This document shows, piece by piece, positions 35,934-44,961 of a DNA stretch of 64,000 bases. The notes under the pieces were generated by a model. It was not told the origin of the DNA. It worked only from the letters and a program-made list of their open reading frames with translations, and searched no databases. Position numbers and translations under genes: made by a program. Origin of the DNA: CAHJXF01 sp039936235 (lineage in GTDB: Bacteria > Pseudomonadota > Gammaproteobacteria > Burkholderiales > Burkholderiaceae_D); NCBI GenBank assembly GCA_039936235.1, contig JBDTIS010000141.1, forward strand, positions 1 through 64,000, read 5' to 3'. The number at the start of each line of letters is the position of its first letter. Position 1 is the stretch's first letter.

Positions 35934-38015
35934 ATGACCGAATCGCACCAGGCCGACCTCCAGGCTCCGCCACCGGGAACCCCCATCGCCTCGGAATCCG
36001 GCAAGGTCGATCCGCAGATCGAGGCGCATGCCGGACCGCCGTTCTCGGGCCTGCTGTTCTACGTAGCGATCGTGTTCTCGGTGTTCCAGATCGTCACGGC
36101 GGCATTCAGCCCGCTGTCGTCGCAGGTCGTCCGCGCGGTGCACGTCGGCTTCCTGATGCTGCTGGTCTTCGCGCTCTATCCGCCGCTGCGTTCGAAACCG
36201 CTGGGATGGGCCGTCGGCCTCGTCGGCTTCGCGATCGGCGTCTATCACTGGGTCTTCGAGGGCGACCTGATCCAGCGCGCCGGTGAACTGACGCAGACGG
36301 ACCTCGTCGTCGGCATCACGCTGATCGTGCTGACCTTCGAGGCGGCGCGCCGCGTACTCGGCTTCGCGCTGCCGCTGATCTGCGGGGCGTTCCTGGCCTA
36401 CGGGTTCCTCGGGCAGTACGTGCCCGGCGCGCTCGGCCACCGCGGCTTCGACCTGGCCCAGATCGTCGGGCAGCTGAGCTTCGGCACCGAAGGGATCTAT
36501 GGCACGCCGACCTACGTGTCGTCGTCGTACATCTTCCTGTTCATCCTGTTCGGGGCTTTCCTCGAGCAGGCCGGGATGATCAAGCTGTTCACCGACGTCG
36601 CGCTCGGCCTCTTCGGAAGTTCACGCGGCGGACCCGCCAAGGTCGCGGTGATCTCGTCGGGTTTCATGGGCACGATCAGCGGATCGGGCGTGGCCAACGT
36701 GGTCACGGTGGGCCAGTTCACGATCCCGCTGATGAAGCGCTTCGGCTACAACGCCGCTTTCGCGGGCGGGGTGGAGGCCACGGCGTCGATGGGTGGCCAG
36801 ATCATGCCGCCGGTGATGGGCGCAGTCGCGTTCATCATGGCCGAGACCATCAACGTGCCGTACGCGGAAATCTGCAAGGCCGCCACGATCCCGGCCATCC
36901 TGTATTTCTTCACGGCCTTCCTGATGGTCCATCTCGAGGCCGGCCGCGCGAAGCTGCTCGGCATGCCGAAGGACCAGTGTCCGAATCCGTGGGCGGCGCT
37001 CAAGGAGCGCTGGTACCTGCTGATCCCGCTCGGGATGCTGGTCTACCTGCTGTTCGCCGGCTACACGCCGCTGTTCTCGGGGATGGTCGGTCTCGCGCTC
37101 ACGGTGATCGTGATCTTCGGCTTCGGCATCATGGCCGGCATCGGGCCGGTCGGCATGCGGGTGCTGTTCTGGATCGCGGTGGGCCTCGCATGTGCGACCT
37201 TCTTCAAGTTCGGGGTCGTCGCCGTCATCGTCGTCGCGCTGCTGCTCGCGCTGCCGCTGTTCGTCATGCGCGGCGGCCGCGAGACGCTGCGCATCTCCAT
37301 CATCGCGCTCGCGGACGGCGCGAAGCACGCGCTGCCGGTCGGAATCGCCTGCGCGCTGGTCGGCATCATCATCGGCACGCTGACGCTCACCGGCGCGGCG
37401 ACCACGTTCGCCGGCTTCATCATCCAGCTCGGCCAGCAAAGCATCTTCGCGAGCCTGGTGCTGACGATGCTCGTGTGCCTGGTCCTCGGCATGGGCATCC
37501 CCACGATCCCGAACTACATCATCACGAGTTCGCTCGCGGCGCCGGCGCTGCTCAAGCTCGGGGTGCCGCTGATCGTGTCGCACATGTTCGTCTTCTACTT
37601 CGGGATCATGGCGGACCTGACGCCGCCGGTCGCGCTCGCGGCCTTCGCCGCAGCGCCGATCGCGCGCGAGTCGGGGATGAAGATCGGCTTCCAGGCCATG
37701 CGCATCGCGGTCGCCGGGTTCATCATCCCGTTCATGGCCGTCTACGATCCGGCGCTGATGCTGCAGGGCGGCGGCATCGCTGCGGTGACCTATGTCGTGT
37801 TCAAGACGATCGTCGCGATCTTCCTGTGGGGCGGCGCGGCGATCGGCTTCTGGATCACGCCGCTGAACGTGTTCGAACGGGTGTTCGTGTTCGTCGCCGC
37901 GTGCTTCCTGGTCAGTGCGGGCTCCTGGACCGATGTGATCGGCTTCGTGCTGACCGCGTTGATGGTGGTGTGGCACCTGATGCGGTCGTCGAAGGCGCGT
38001 GCGCTGCCCGCGTAA
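35934..38015 (+). CDS. Fused TRAP transporter permease (DctQM, TAXI-associated)
   Basis: A 693-residue inner-membrane protein in which a small four-helix DctQ-like part and the large DctM-like part are one chain, as usual with TAXI receptors. GSGVANVVTVGQFTIPLMKR and GGVEATASMGGQIMPPVMGA are the conserved DctM-type hairpin segments, and AAAPIARESGMKIGFQAMR lies in a late loop. It imports the receptor-bound solute with a Na+ or proton gradient. It follows the receptor gene by 88 bases and precedes DUF1850 by nine bases; all three are one operon. Confidence 0.94.
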   Translation: MTESHQADLQAPPPGTPIASESGKVDPQIEAHAGPPFSGLLFYVAIVFSVFQIVTAAFSPLSSQVVRAVHVGFLMLLVFALYPPLRSKPLGWAVGLVGFAIGVYHWVFEGDLIQRAGELTQTDLVVGITLIVLTFEAARRVLGFALPLICGAFLAYGFLGQYVPGALGHRGFDLAQIVGQLSFGTEGIYGTPTYVSSSYIFLFILFGAFLEQAGMIKLFTDVALGLFGSSRGGPAKVAVISSGFMGTISGSGVANVVTVGQFTIPLMKRFGYNAAFAGGVEATASMGGQIMPPVMGAVAFIMAETINVPYAEICKAATIPAILYFFTAFLMVHLEAGRAKLLGMPKDQCPNPWAALKERWYLLIPLGMLVYLLFAGYTPLFSGMVGLALTVIVIFGFGIMAGIGPVGMRVLFWIAVGLACATFFKFGVVAVIVVALLLALPLFVMRGGRETLRISIIALADGAKHALPVGIACALVGIIIGTLTLTGAATTFAGFIIQLGQQSIFASLVLTMLVCLVLGMGIPTIPNYIITSSLAAPALLKLGVPLIVSHMFVFYFGIMADLTPPVALAAFAAAPIARESGMKIGFQAMRIAVAGFIIPFMAVYDPALMLQGGGIAAVTYVVFKTIVAIFLWGGAAIGFWITPLNVFERVFVFVAACFLVSAGSWTDVIGFVLTALMVVWHLMRSSKARALPA

Positions 38016-38024
38016 AGGCGTGCG

Positions 38025-38450
38025 ATGCCGGCCGCGCTGATCGCGGCCGCGCTGCTGTGCCTGGCGGCGCCCGGCTACGCGGCGCGTCTGCCGGCCGATC
38101 GCTTCACGCTGGTGTGGCAGCATTCGATCGAGAAGATCGACTGGGAGGAGGACTACGTCGTCGCCGGAGATTGGCTCTATCTGTCGGGCGCGCGCATCCG
38201 CGGCACCGGTGCGGGGATGGAGCCGCCCGACGACGCGCAGCGTGTGGGTGCCGTTTATGTCTATCGGCCCGCGCTGCGCTGGTTCCGCGAACTCGATCTC
38301 GCGCGATCGGACTTCGTGCAGGACTATCGCCTGTGCGTCGACGGCCGCTGCGCGCCGATGTCCGACTGGGTGCCGGTAGCGGCCGGCATGACCGTCGTGA
38401 AACCCTGTGCTACACCATCGCCAGCGGCATCTTCCGGTCGGGCGGAGTGA
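38025..38450 (+). CDS. DUF1850 protein of the TRAP operon
   Basis: A 141-residue protein. A short signal-like N-terminus (MPAALIAAALLCLAAPGYAA) precedes TLVWQHSIEKIDWEEDY, the conserved HSxEkxxWeE-type core of DUF1850, which is found almost always next to TAXI-TRAP permeases. The role is unknown; accessory function in the transporter is inferred from this linkage. Its 3' end overlaps the convergent aldo/keto reductase gene by 41 bases. Confidence 0.85.
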   Translation: MPAALIAAALLCLAAPGYAARLPADRFTLVWQHSIEKIDWEEDYVVAGDWLYLSGARIRGTGAGMEPPDDAQRVGAVYVYRPALRWFRELDLARSDFVQDYRLCVDGRCAPMSDWVPVAAGMTVVKPCATPSPAASSGRAE

Positions 38451-39291
38451 AGGCCGCGTCGATGGCCTTCAGTTCGACGTCGGTCAGCACGAGATCGACG
38501 GCGCCGAGGTTGTCTTCCAGGTGGTCGTGGTTCACCGCCTTCGGGATCGCGATCACGTCGCCGTGGCGCATGACCCATGCGAGCGCGACCTGCGCCGCGC
38601 TCGCGCCTCGTGCCGAAGCGATCGACTGCAGCGCCGCGTCCGTCGCGAGCGAGCCGCGCCCGAGCGGGCAATACGCCATCGTCGGCATGTGCAGCGTCTG
38701 CTGATAGGTCAGCAGGCTGAACTCCGCGCCGCGTTCGTCGAGCGCGTAGTAGATCTGGTTCGTCGCGCAACGCAGCTTGCCGGGCTTCGCCGTCAATGTC
38801 GGTTTGTGGATCGCCTCGAGCTCGATCAGGTCGTCGAGGTCGAAGTTGCTCACGCCCCATTCGCGGATCGCGCCGCCGGCCTTCAGCGCCTCGAACGCGT
38901 CGACGGTCTCGGCGAGCGGCACCGCCCCGCGCCAGTGCAGCAGATAGAGATCGATCGCGTCGAGGCCGAGACGCTTGCGGCTGCGGTCGCACGCCCCGGG
39001 CACGCCGGCGCGGTCCGCGTTGTGCGGATAGACCTTGCTGACGATGAAGACCTCGTCGCGGCGAACCGCGTTGGTGCGCAGCGCATCGGCGAGCGCGCTG
39101 CCGAGCACGGTCTCGGCGCCCCCCTCGCCGTACATCTCGGCGGTGTCGAACAGGCGATAGCCGCATTCGATCGCGAAGCGCACCGCGGCCACCTCGGCAT
39201 CGCGGCTCGCCGGCGACTCGCCCATCTGCCACGTGCCGAGTCCCAGCGCGGGGACCCGTTCGCCGGTCGGTAACGCAACGGTCTTGTTCAT
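38410..39291 (-). CDS. Aldo/keto reductase
   Basis: About 293 residues with the AKR barrel: LPALGLGTW-like opening (here VPALGLGTWQMGE), the catalytic tetrad in LFDTAEMYGEGGAE (Asp, Tyr), FIVSKVYPHN (Lys) and LYLLHWRGAVP (His), and the NADP site near IPKAVNHDHLEDNL. It reduces aldehydes or ketones with NADPH. It is divergent from the DUF2855 gene with a 125-base spacer that may hold both promoters. Its 3' end overlaps the DUF1850 gene on the opposite strand. Confidence 0.93.
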   Translation of the reverse strand: MNKTVALPTGERVPALGLGTWQMGESPASRDAEVAAVRFAIECGYRLFDTAEMYGEGGAETVLGSALADALRTNAVRRDEVFIVSKVYPHNADRAGVPGACDRSRKRLGLDAIDLYLLHWRGAVPLAETVDAFEALKAGGAIREWGVSNFDLDDLIELEAIHKPTLTAKPGKLRCATNQIYYALDERGAEFSLLTYQQTLHMPTMAYCPLGRGSLATDAALQSIASARGASAAQVALAWVMRHGDVIAIPKAVNHDHLEDNLGAVDLVLTDVELKAIDAAFTPPDRKMPLAMV

Positions 39292-39416
39292 CGGGGACGG
39301 TTCTCCATACGGATGCGATGCGAGCGGCGAGCGTGGCACAGCCGTCACGACGCTTCGATAGGACAACGCTGGAACGCGAGGGTATTCTCACCAACCCCGC
39401 AGATCGGAGCCCGACG

Positions 39417-40535
39417 ATGACCCAGACCCGCAGCGACTTCCTCGTCCGCCGCGACGATCTGCACGCGACCGCCGTTCGCGACACGCCACTGCCCGGGATG
39501 CTCGACGAAGGCGACGTGCTGATGACGGTCGACCGCTTCGCGTTGACGGCCAACAACGTGACCTACGCCGCGTTCGGCGACGCCATGTCGTACTGGGACT
39601 TCTTCCCGGTGACGGAGGACGGATGGGGCCGGGTGCCGGTGTGGGGCTTCGGCACGGTGGTGGACTCGCGCTGTGACGGGATCGTGCGGGGCGAACGCTT
39701 CTACGGCTACTTTCCGATGTCTTCGGACCTGCTGGTGCGACCCGTGCGCGTCAGGGAAAGCGGCTTCGTCGACGGCAGCGCGCATCGCCAGAAGCTGCAT
39801 CCGCTCTACAACCAGTACACGCGCAACGCCACCGATCCGCTGTACGACGCGGCGCGCGAAGAGTTGCAGATGCTGCTGCGGCCTCTGTTCATCACGTCGT
39901 TCGTGATCGACGACTTCCTCGCCGACAGCGATTTTTTCGGCGCACATGCGGTGATCCTGTCGAGCGCGTCGAGCAAGACCGCCTACGGACTCGCCTGGCA
40001 GCTGTCGCTGCGCAGGCCCGATGGCCCCGAAGTCATCGCTCTGACGTCGCCGGGCAACGTGGCGTTCGTCGCGGGCCTCGGCTGCTACGACCGCGTCGTG
40101 ACCTACGAAGCGATCGCGTCGCTACCCCCGGACCTGCCGGTGATCTACGTGGACTTCGCCGGCGACCGCGTGCTGCGCGCGAACCTGCATCGCCATTTCG
40201 GCGACGCGATGCGTCACAGCAGCGCGGTGGGGTCTTCGCACTGGGATGCCGAACGGGAGAGCGGCGACGGCGAGGCATTGCCTGGTGCGAAGCCGACCTT
40301 CTTCTTCGCGCCGGCGCAGATCAAGAAGCGCAGCGCGGAGTGGGGCGCCGACGGCTTCGGCCAGCGCTTCGCGGCCGCCTGGCATGCGTTCGTCGCGCGC
40401 GTCGTCGATCCGGCGAGGCCGTGGATGACGATCTTCGACGAGCGCGGTGCGGACGCGGTCGAGCGCGTCTACCGGGAATTGCTCGACGGCCGCGCGCGGC
40501 CGCAGGACGGACGCATCCTGTCGATGCGTGGCTGA
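39417..40535 (+). CDS. DUF2855 family protein
   Basis: About 372 residues. FLVRRDDLHATAVRDTPLP, VDRFALTANNVTYAAFGDAMSYWDFFP and GWGRVPVWGFGTVV are characteristic of DUF2855, a family distantly like medium-chain dehydrogenases/quinone reductases. A Rossmann-like part follows (AVILSSASSKTAYGLAW and EVIALTSPGNVAFVAGLGCYDRV). The activity is not established; oxidoreductase is a reasonable guess. The start is at 39417; the open frame extends upstream across the spacer without coding character. It is divergent from the aldo/keto reductase. Confidence 0.85.
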   Translation: MTQTRSDFLVRRDDLHATAVRDTPLPGMLDEGDVLMTVDRFALTANNVTYAAFGDAMSYWDFFPVTEDGWGRVPVWGFGTVVDSRCDGIVRGERFYGYFPMSSDLLVRPVRVRESGFVDGSAHRQKLHPLYNQYTRNATDPLYDAAREELQMLLRPLFITSFVIDDFLADSDFFGAHAVILSSASSKTAYGLAWQLSLRRPDGPEVIALTSPGNVAFVAGLGCYDRVVTYEAIASLPPDLPVIYVDFAGDRVLRANLHRHFGDAMRHSSAVGSSHWDAERESGDGEALPGAKPTFFFAPAQIKKRSAEWGADGFGQRFAAAWHAFVARVVDPARPWMTIFDERGADAVERVYRELLDGRARPQDGRILSMRG

Positions 40536-40539
40536 GCGG

Positions 40540-41718
40540 TCACGGCGAGCGCCACAGCAGCAGTACCGACGCACTGGTCACGAGCGCGATCGTCGCGACG
40601 ATCGCCGGCAGCTGCATCGCGCTGACCGCCGATGCGCCCCCGTGCGCGAGCAGCGGGCCGACCAGCTGACCCAAGGCGAACGACGCGGTCAGGCCGGCCA
40701 CCGCACGCGCCGGCGATGCGTGCGCGATGCGGCGCGCCTCCTGCAGTCCCGCCAGCGTGACGACGATGAACGTGCCGCCGACGCAGATCGCCGAGACGAC
40801 CAGCGCCGCGATGCTCATCTGCAGCACCGGCACGACGGTGCCGACGGCCATCACGATCATGCCGAGCGCGCAGACGGTGCGCGGTGCGATGTGCGACAGG
40901 AAGGTCGACACGCCGATCGTGCTGATCGCGGCCGCGATGCCGAAGGCGGGCCAGATCCATCCGAACACCGCGGGGTCGTTGACGAGCGCGCGCGCGACCG
41001 CGGGCAGGAAGGTCGCCGGCACGATGTAGCCGAAGCCCGCGACACCGTAGCAGACGATCAGCAGCCAGCCATCGCGGTCCAGAGGCGGCGCGTTCGCGAG
41101 CGACGCGGCATGCGTCGCCGGTTCGCGCGACAGGCGTCGCCAGGTGAACGCCGAGATCGCCGCACTGGTCAGCCCGAGCGCGGCCCATGCGGCACGCGGA
41201 TCGCCGACGGTCGTGGCGACCACGAAGACGACGCCGCCGACGGCTGCGATGCTGGTCCCGACGCATCCGAAGATCCAGCCGCCGAGCTTGCCGCGCCCCG
41301 CGGTCGCGAGCTGCGTGAGGGCCCAGCCCGCGACGCCCACCATCACCAGCGCGCTCGCGATGCCGGCGACGAAGCGCAGCGCGAGCCACGCGGCCATGCC
41401 CGCACTGACCGCCATGCCCAGCGTCGACACCGCTACCAGCGCGACGCCACAGCGCGTCGACAGCCCTGGACGGATCGGCCGGAGGAAGCCGAAGAGGGCG
41501 CCGACCAGGTAGCCGAGGTAGTTCGCCAGCGCCAGCCACGTCCCGTTCGCGAGGCTGAGGCCCTGCGTCTGCTGCATCAGCGGCAGCAACGGCGTGAACG
41601 CGAAGCGGCCGATCCCCATCGCGGTCGCCATGCAGAGACCGCCGACCGCGACGATGGCGAATGGCGTCGGCACGCCCGGCGACCGGTCCCTGCTCGACAC
41701 GGGCTCCACGACGCTCAT
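40540..41718 (-). CDS. YbfB/YjiJ-type MFS transporter
   Basis: About 392 residues, twelve hydrophobic segments. The N-terminal MATAMGIGRFAFTPLLPLM and LANYLGYLVGALFGF are hallmarks of the YbfB/YjiJ (DUF1228) branch of the MFS. The substrate is unknown. The ATG at 41718 overlaps the stop of the upstream GST gene by four bases (ATGA), so both are translated together. The gene is convergent with DUF2855, with only four bases between the stops. Confidence 0.88.
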   Translation of the reverse strand: MSVVEPVSSRDRSPGVPTPFAIVAVGGLCMATAMGIGRFAFTPLLPLMQQTQGLSLANGTWLALANYLGYLVGALFGFLRPIRPGLSTRCGVALVAVSTLGMAVSAGMAAWLALRFVAGIASALVMVGVAGWALTQLATAGRGKLGGWIFGCVGTSIAAVGGVVFVVATTVGDPRAAWAALGLTSAAISAFTWRRLSREPATHAASLANAPPLDRDGWLLIVCYGVAGFGYIVPATFLPAVARALVNDPAVFGWIWPAFGIAAAISTIGVSTFLSHIAPRTVCALGMIVMAVGTVVPVLQMSIAALVVSAICVGGTFIVVTLAGLQEARRIAHASPARAVAGLTASFALGQLVGPLLAHGGASAVSAMQLPAIVATIALVTSASVLLLWRSP

Positions 41719-42332
41719 GGTCGCCCGTTCGCGCCGTGCCGCCGGTACGGTTCGCGCTGTTCGAGCCGCGTCATCCACGCGTCGACCGCGGCCAGCGCCG
41801 GTCGCTCGATCGGCGTCATCGTCCATCGATAGCTCGCGAGACCGATGACGACGTCGGCCAGCGTGAACGTCGGCCCCGCGATGAAAGCGCCGGTCTTCGC
41901 GAGGCGGTCGTCGACGATCCGCATCTGCCGGTTCCAAGACGCGACGCTCGCGGCGACGGCCGATGCATCCTGACAGGCCGGGTCCTTGCGCACCAGCGAC
42001 AGGAACGCGTAGCGCCAAGCGTTGTCGAGCTCGGTGATCTGCCAGTCCATCCACTGCTCGACGACCGCCCGTGCGACCGGCTGCGTCGGCAGCAGGTCGT
42101 CGCGGCGTTCACGGGCGGCGAGGTAGCGGCAGATCGCGTTGGACTCCCACAGGACGAATTCGCCGTCCTCGATCACCGGCACCCTGCCGTTCGGGTTGAG
42201 CGCGAGGAACGCCGCCGTCTTCAGGTCTGCGCCGCCGCTCTCCGTGTGATCGAACGCGACGCCGAGCTCGTCCAGCGTCCACAGGACCTTGCGGACGTTG
42301 ATGGAAGTCGATCGTCCCAGCAGTTTCAGCAT
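41715..42332 (-). CDS. Glutathione S-transferase family protein
   Basis: About 205 residues. The N-terminal domain MLKLLGRSTSINVRKVLWTLDELG and GRVPVIEDGEFVLWESNAICRYLA matches the plasmid/beta-like bacterial GSTs; WES carries the Glu-Ser pair that holds glutathione. The C-terminal helical part has FTLADVVIGLASYRW. It likely conjugates electrophiles, and its coupling with an MFS gene suggests detoxification plus export. The ATG at 42332 is preferred over an upstream extension rich in Arg and Ser. Confidence 0.88.
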   Translation of the reverse strand: MLKLLGRSTSINVRKVLWTLDELGVAFDHTESGGADLKTAAFLALNPNGRVPVIEDGEFVLWESNAICRYLAARERRDDLLPTQPVARAVVEQWMDWQITELDNAWRYAFLSLVRKDPACQDASAVAASVASWNRQMRIVDDRLAKTGAFIAGPTFTLADVVIGLASYRWTMTPIERPALAAVDAWMTRLEQREPYRRHGANGRP

Positions 42333-42345
42333 CGTTTCGCTCCGC

Positions 42346-43167
42346 TCACACGTCGATCGTTCGTACCGAGCCGGATACGCGGATCGCACTGCCGGGTCGC
42401 GACGGGATGTCGGCACGGATCCGCGACGGTACGCCCATGTCGTCTCCCTGGCTGACGACGACCGATCCGTCGTGCGGCCACGCGAGGTCACGCAGGTAGC
42501 CGGCGAGGGCCGCGGTCGATGCACCGGTCGCCGGGTCTTCGTAGACGCCGCCGTACGCGAATGCGTTGCGGGTCACGAAGCGCTGCGGTGCTTCCGACCA
42601 GCCGAGCAACACGGTGATCCATCCTTCGGCGCGCATCAACCGGCGCCCACGCTCGAAGTCGTAGGCCATCGCCGCGAGCGTGGCGCGATCCTTCAGCATC
42701 AGCACGAGATGATCGGCGCCAGCGTGGATGGTCGCAGGCGGGATCCGCAGGTCGAGGTCGCCGTGCGCAAGCCCGAAGAGGCCGAGTGCCGCTTCGATCC
42801 GGGCGCCCCCGCACGGTGCGCTGTGCGTCGGCGGCGACTGCAGCGCGGCAGACTCGCTCGTGCCTTCGACGCTGATCCGGATGTCGTTCAGCGCCAGCGC
42901 GAACGCGCCGTCACCCTGTCGCATCGCTAGCGCCGCGCCGAGCGCGATGGTCGCGTGGCCGCAGAACGGCACTTCGGCCTCCGGCGAGAAGTAGCGCACG
43001 CGCCAGCCGTCGCCTTGCGGCATCGCGAACGCGGTCTCCGAATAGCCGACCTCGGCCGCGATCCGCTGCATCGCATCGGGCGTCGGCAGCGTGTCGACGA
43101 GCACGACGCCGGCCGGGTTGCCGCCGCTGACGCCGTGCGAGAAGGCGGCCAGTCTCAGTACATGCAT
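42346..43167 (-). CDS. PhzF family isomerase-like protein
   Basis: About 273 residues with the two-fold hot-dog-like PhzF architecture: FSHGVSGGNPAGVVL, the catalytic-Glu motif AAEVGYSETAFAMP, VRYFSPEAEVPFCGHATIALG, and in the second half YGGVYEDPATGASTAALAGYL. PhzF isomerises trans-2,3-dihydro-3-hydroxyanthranilate, but most family members have no known substrate. It ends 13 bases before the GST start, so PhzF-GST-MFS seem to be one operon. The start overlaps the end of a truncated RraA-like gene. Confidence 0.9.
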   Translation of the reverse strand: MHVLRLAAFSHGVSGGNPAGVVLVDTLPTPDAMQRIAAEVGYSETAFAMPQGDGWRVRYFSPEAEVPFCGHATIALGAALAMRQGDGAFALALNDIRISVEGTSESAALQSPPTHSAPCGGARIEAALGLFGLAHGDLDLRIPPATIHAGADHLVLMLKDRATLAAMAYDFERGRRLMRAEGWITVLLGWSEAPQRFVTRNAFAYGGVYEDPATGASTAALAGYLRDLAWPHDGSVVVSQGDDMGVPSRIRADIPSRPGSAIRVSGSVRTIDV

Positions 43168-43472
43168 CGCAGCGCGGCTTCGTCTCGTCGTTGGCCGGAT
43201 ACAGCCCCGGCACGGATCGCCTCGATGCCGGCCCGGGTCGAGATCGGCGCGCCCCACGAGCCCGGCGTCGCGCGGTCTTCGCGGGCCGGCACGAAGCGCG
43301 GCATGAACGTTCGGCCGAAGAGCCGCGACTGGCCGGGTCGCTGCGGCAGCGGTCCGCCGATCCACACGTGGCGCAGTCCCTTCTTCAGAAGGACCGTGGT
43401 CAGCGTGGCGGTGGGGACGCGGGGCGGACGTTCGACGAGGGCCGCGTCTGGCGGCAGCGGTTCGATGGGCAC
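43155..43472 (-). pseudogene. Truncated RraA-family gene, 5' part only
   Basis: The 105-residue frame begins like RraA/HMG-aldolase family proteins: VPTATLTTVLLKKGLRHVW, GRTFMPRFVPAREDRATPG and STRAGIEAIRAGAV. Family members are about 160-240 residues and continue with the GxxxxxD-R-D active-site region; here the match stops after AGAV and the frame runs into 15 unrelated residues (SGQRRDEAALRCMY) overlapping the phzF start. A deletion has probably joined the gene fragment to phzF. The product is unlikely to be functional. Confidence 0.6.
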
Positions 43473-43573
43473 GCACTTCCTTCGAGATCGGACGTTCGGA
43501 GCCGGATGATGCCCGTTCGCATCCCGCTTTGGCTATCATCGTCGCCCGTACGAATCCGACGAAAACGGCACCC

Positions 43574-43927
43574 ATGGACATCACGCACCTGCACCTGCAT
43601 ACCCGCGACCGCGCGAAGTCGGAAGACTTCTATCGACGCTGGTTCGGCCTCGCGACGAAGACGCGCGGTGACGAAATCACGTTCATGCGCGGCGACCGCG
43701 ATTTCCTGCTGGCGCTGATGGACGATGCGGAGCCCGCGCCCTTGCCATCGTGGTTCCATTTCGGGATGCGCATGGCGACACCCGACGCGGTGCGCGCGAA
43801 GCATGTCGAACTGGTCGCGGCCGGGCTGCCGATGAAGCCGCTGCGTGACTTGCCGGCCGTCACGTCGTTCCGTTGCGCAGACCCGGACGGCTATTCGATC
43901 GAGGTCTACTGCCTGGCCGACGCATGA
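43574..43927 (+). CDS. VOC-family (glyoxalase/bleomycin resistance-like) protein
   Basis: A single-module pair, about 117 residues: MDITHLHLHTRDRAKSEDFY opens the first beta-alpha-beta-beta-beta unit with a metal-type His, SWFHFGMRM begins the second, and FRCADPDGYSIEVY ends with the metal-type Glu. A metal-dependent lyase or isomerase, or a dioxygenase fold relative, is possible; the substrate is unknown. The stop overlaps the ATG of the SDR gene by four bases (ATGA), so the two are coupled. Confidence 0.85.
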   Translation: MDITHLHLHTRDRAKSEDFYRRWFGLATKTRGDEITFMRGDRDFLLALMDDAEPAPLPSWFHFGMRMATPDAVRAKHVELVAAGLPMKPLRDLPAVTSFRCADPDGYSIEVYCLADA

Positions 43928-44685
43928 GCGGGGGGCGTCATGATCGCGTCGCTGTCGTGACCGGTGCCGGCAGCGGGATCGGTCGCGCGGTCGCACTCGC
44001 ATTGCTCGCTGACGGCTATCGTGTGGCGCTGGCGGGGCGCAGCCTCGACAAGCTCGCGGCGACCGCAGCAAAAGGCGATGACCCATCGTGCCTCTTCGCC
44101 CAGTCGATGGACGTCGGCGATCCGCTATCCGTGCGCGCGTTCTTCGATGCGGTCGTCGGTCGCTTCGGCCGTCTCGATCTGCTGTTCAACAACGCGGGCG
44201 GCGGGGCGCCGTCGGTTCCGTTCGAAGAGTTGCGCTTCGACCAATGGAAGACGGTCGTCGACACGAACTTCACCGGGACCTTCCTGTGCATGCAGCAGGC
44301 GTTCCGGATCATGAAGGCACAAACGCCGCGCGGCGGCCGGATCATCAACAACGGCTCGATCTCGGCCCACACGCCGCGACCGCTGTCGGCGCCGTACACG
44401 TCGACCAAACATGCGGTGACCGGGCTGACGAAGTCCGGAGCGCTCGACGGCCGCGGCTTCGACATCGCGGTGGGCCAGATCGACATCGGCAACGCGGCGA
44501 CCGACATGACGACGCCGATGGAAAGCGGCGTCCTGCAGCCGAACGGCCAGCTCGCCGCCGAACCGAGGATGGACGTCGCCGCCGTGGCCGATGCCGTGCT
44601 GTACATGGCCGGCTTGCCGCTGTCGGCCAACGTGCTGTGCATGACGGTGATGGCGACGCGGATGCCGTATGTCGGACGGGGTTGA
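43924..44685 (+). CDS. Short-chain dehydrogenase/reductase
   Basis: About 253 residues with the SDR NAD(P) loop VTGAGSGIGRAVALAL, NNAGGG, the catalytic Ser in NNGSISAHTPRP and YTSTK (Tyr and Lys). An Arg after the GRS strand end in LAGRSLDKL favours NADP. It oxidises or reduces an alcohol/ketone; the substrate is not determined. It is translationally coupled to the VOC gene, which may act on a related compound. Confidence 0.92.
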   Translation: MSGGRHDRVAVVTGAGSGIGRAVALALLADGYRVALAGRSLDKLAATAAKGDDPSCLFAQSMDVGDPLSVRAFFDAVVGRFGRLDLLFNNAGGGAPSVPFEELRFDQWKTVVDTNFTGTFLCMQQAFRIMKAQTPRGGRIINNGSISAHTPRPLSAPYTSTKHAVTGLTKSGALDGRGFDIAVGQIDIGNAATDMTTPMESGVLQPNGQLAAEPRMDVAAVADAVLYMAGLPLSANVLCMTVMATRMPYVGRG

Positions 44686-44961
44686 GGTCGCGCCGATCGG
44701 CCGCGTGAGGTAGAAGCGCCTCACAGGCGTTGGAACGACATCCGGGCTACCGTCGTCCCGACGAAGGGGGACCTTGCCTTCCAGGCATGCGCTGCGAGCC
44801 CATGCATCGCGGCAGAGGTTGCCGATATGCGTTCGGAAGACAGAGCAGGCCGGTCCGCAGCCTGTCCGGACAGTCCTTTCCGCGAACGAGGGCAACCCAG
44901 GTCGCCGGGTCTGCCGCCCTGCAACGCGGCATCATGGCGACCCGTCGCCCCAGCTCAACGC

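Noticed and set aside
44740..44770. GTCCC...GGGAC inverted pair reminiscent of a REP element
   Set aside because: Arms are only five bases and the surrounding sequence does not match the other repeats in the window.
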